Below, in pieces: positions 43,724 to 44,768 of a stretch of DNA of 44,768 nucleotides. The notes beneath the pieces were generated by a model. It searched no databases, was not told the DNA's origin, and worked only from the letters and a program-made list of their open reading frames with translations. The number at the start of each line of letters is the position of its first letter. Position 1 is the stretch's first letter. Made by a program: the position numbers and the translations under genes. The DNA is from Shewanella fodinae (lineage in GTDB: Bacteria; Pseudomonadota; Gammaproteobacteria; Enterobacterales; Shewanellaceae), in NCBI RefSeq assembly GCF_014651955.1, contig NZ_BMXW01000025.1, forward strand, positions 1 to 44,768, in the 5' to 3' direction.

Positions 43724-44674
43724 ATGGATATGGGGAAATTTTCTCGTGTTGCTGAATCACTTCGACAGTATCGCCGCGCTGAATTAAAAGATTTTTCATC
43801 AGAGTTAGGTAGTAAACCTCTCGATGAATTATATGTAGATGCATTACAAGGGGACGCTGTTTTACAATCAGTTTTATCGAGTAATACAACATTTTTGCTT
43901 GGCCGCAAAGGTACAGGTAAAAGCACTGTTTTTGCAAAGGCTCAGTCCATTTTTCGGGAAAAACGAGATATTGTCTCTATATATGTTGATGTAAAGTCTA
44001 TTTGTGATGTGCTGAATACTAGTGATAGCTATGACATCGATATTGAATCACATGGTATTTCCAAAACTGCATATCGAGCTCATATTCTCAGGAAAGCTAT
44101 GCTTGGAAGCATAATATCAGAACTGCTTTCTGAGATAGATGAAAGTTGCGAAAGTCTTTCTATATGGGATAGATGGAAAGGAATAAAAAGACAGTATGAT
44201 GAACTAAAGAGCAATTTAGCTAATTTACGACAACGAGTTAAGAATGCTGAACTTGAAAGTCATGAAATTCCAGTTTTACAAAAAATATCACGCCAGATCA
44301 GAGTTAAACGACAAGAAGAGCAATCGTTAACAAAAAGTAATAATATAAAAGCTGGCGCTAAATTAGGTGTTGATAAAGTGTCTATTGGTGTGGATGGTTC
44401 AGCTTCATGTTCCGATTTTGATAAGACTCTGGATGACTTAGATACATATAATGAATATTCAGATGTGATTCTAAAATCTTTCCCATTCGCTGAGATCATA
44501 GAAGAAATACAATCACTTAACAAAGAAGCTGGATTGGTTAGAACCGTTGTATTTTTTGACGACTTTTCTGAATTAAGCTTTATTGATCAACGATTATTTG
44601 TTGATGTCATTTTGTCACCATTGAATAATTCGAGTAATGAACAGGGCGGGATCGTACTTTTTAGCCCGTGTTGA
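43724..44674 (+). CDS. Coiled-coil P-loop ATPase, C-terminus apparently truncated
   Basis: A 316-codon frame. The Walker A motif LLGRKGTGKSTVF is at 58-70 and a Walker B motif TVVFFDDFSE at about 274-283. Between them lies a charged, probably coiled-coil segment (about 150-215, WDRWKGIKRQYDELKSNLAN onward). The layout resembles large stand-alone ATPases found in accessory and defence islands. After LNNSSNE the frame continues only QGGIVLFSPC and stops. The segment after Walker B normally goes on for hundreds of residues, so the 3' part was probably cut off by an insertion or rearrangement near 44640. AT-rich composition differs from the core genes. It starts 57 bases after the attC-like site and could be a cassette gene. 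Function unknown. Confidence 0.7.
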   Translation: MDMGKFSRVAESLRQYRRAELKDFSSELGSKPLDELYVDALQGDAVLQSVLSSNTTFLLGRKGTGKSTVFAKAQSIFREKRDIVSIYVDVKSICDVLNTSDSYDIDIESHGISKTAYRAHILRKAMLGSIISELLSEIDESCESLSIWDRWKGIKRQYDELKSNLANLRQRVKNAELESHEIPVLQKISRQIRVKRQEEQSLTKSNNIKAGAKLGVDKVSIGVDGSASCSDFDKTLDDLDTYNEYSDVILKSFPFAEIIEEIQSLNKEAGLVRTVVFFDDFSELSFIDQRLFVDVILSPLNNSSNEQGGIVLFSPC

Positions 44675-44768
44675 GTTGTAGCTCTATGCTGTGATCTAAT
44701 GGCTGCCCATTTCGCAATTAGCAGCCCTGATGGACTTACTCGAACACTTGACGGTTGTTGAAGAAACC
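44675..44768. other. Right edge, probable insertion junction
   Basis: Composition changes to higher GC after about 44640. A hairpin GGCTGC/GCAGCC occupies 44701-44726, preceded by TGATCTAAT near 44691, a form seen at the ends of some IS3-family elements. On the minus strand a short frame (GFFNNRQVFE, then stop) enters from the right edge and could be a transposase C-terminus. None of this is enough to name an element. It does not match the IS at the left edge. Confidence 0.3.

Noticed and set aside
44640..44768. Second copy of the left-edge IS at the right edge
   Set aside because: The IS903-type terminus seen at 127 does not occur here; the short minus-strand frame is too small to name an element.

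Overview
The window looks like a Shewanella-type gammaproteobacterial chromosome. This rests on the cluster gltA // sdhCDAB-sucABCD // fur-cobB, the bioA/bioBFCD locus, and htpX next to a four-heme small periplasmic cytochrome c (CctA/Stc), an arrangement I know from Shewanella. The species cannot be named from sequence alone. The left edge cuts an insertion sequence and the right edge seems to run into another junction, so this may be a contig bounded by repeats.

Layout. (1) 1-5425 is an AT-rich accessory island. It holds the end of an IS903-group IS5 element inserted in an unknown gene, an overlapping three-gene operon (cREC receiver-like protein, unknown protein, metallophosphoesterase), a convergent orphan gene, a WYL-domain regulator followed by a divergent uracil-DNA-glycosylase-like protein, and a gene remnant. 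(2) 5560-9204 carries an RDD membrane protein, a kinase-fold protein and a secreted metallo-beta-lactamase-fold hydrolase. (3) 9308-16689 (minus) is a tripartite efflux operon: one lipoprotein adaptor and two RND permeases. (4) 16978-28266 is the TCA-cycle block. Citrate synthase is divergent from sdhCDAB-sucABCD, with a perfect CRP-type site before sdhC, a long strand-specific hairpin between sdhB and sucA, and a strong terminator after sucD. (5) 28381-29782: fur and the sirtuin deacylase cobB, divergent. (6) 29951-35082: bioA divergent from bioB-bioF-bioC-bioD, with a BirA-type operator overlapping the bioB promoter. (7) 35151-37689: peptidase E, HtpX and the tetraheme cytochrome. (8) 38165-44674 is a second accessory region with all genes on the plus strand: flavin-reductase-like protein, MarR regulator with a 9-bp dyad operator, alpha/beta hydrolase, the tail of a lost short-chain dehydrogenase, a VOC-fold protein, a CYTH protein, a methyltransferase, a small lipoprotein, an integron attC-like site and a truncated coiled-coil P-loop ATPase.

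How the genes work together. The core block provides the TCA cycle from citrate synthase through 2-oxoglutarate dehydrogenase, succinyl-CoA synthetase and succinate dehydrogenase. CobB could remove succinyl groups, a proposed link to the neighbouring succinyl-CoA enzymes that is inference only. BioC-F-A-D-B make biotin from a malonyl-ACP-derived pimeloyl chain (no BioH is seen here).

The most interesting parts are the left island, where a cREC protein sits in a tight operon with a phosphoesterase and near a WYL regulator plus UDG-like pair, and the right accessory region with its attC-like site and dense dyads. No tRNA, rRNA or CRISPR array was seen.
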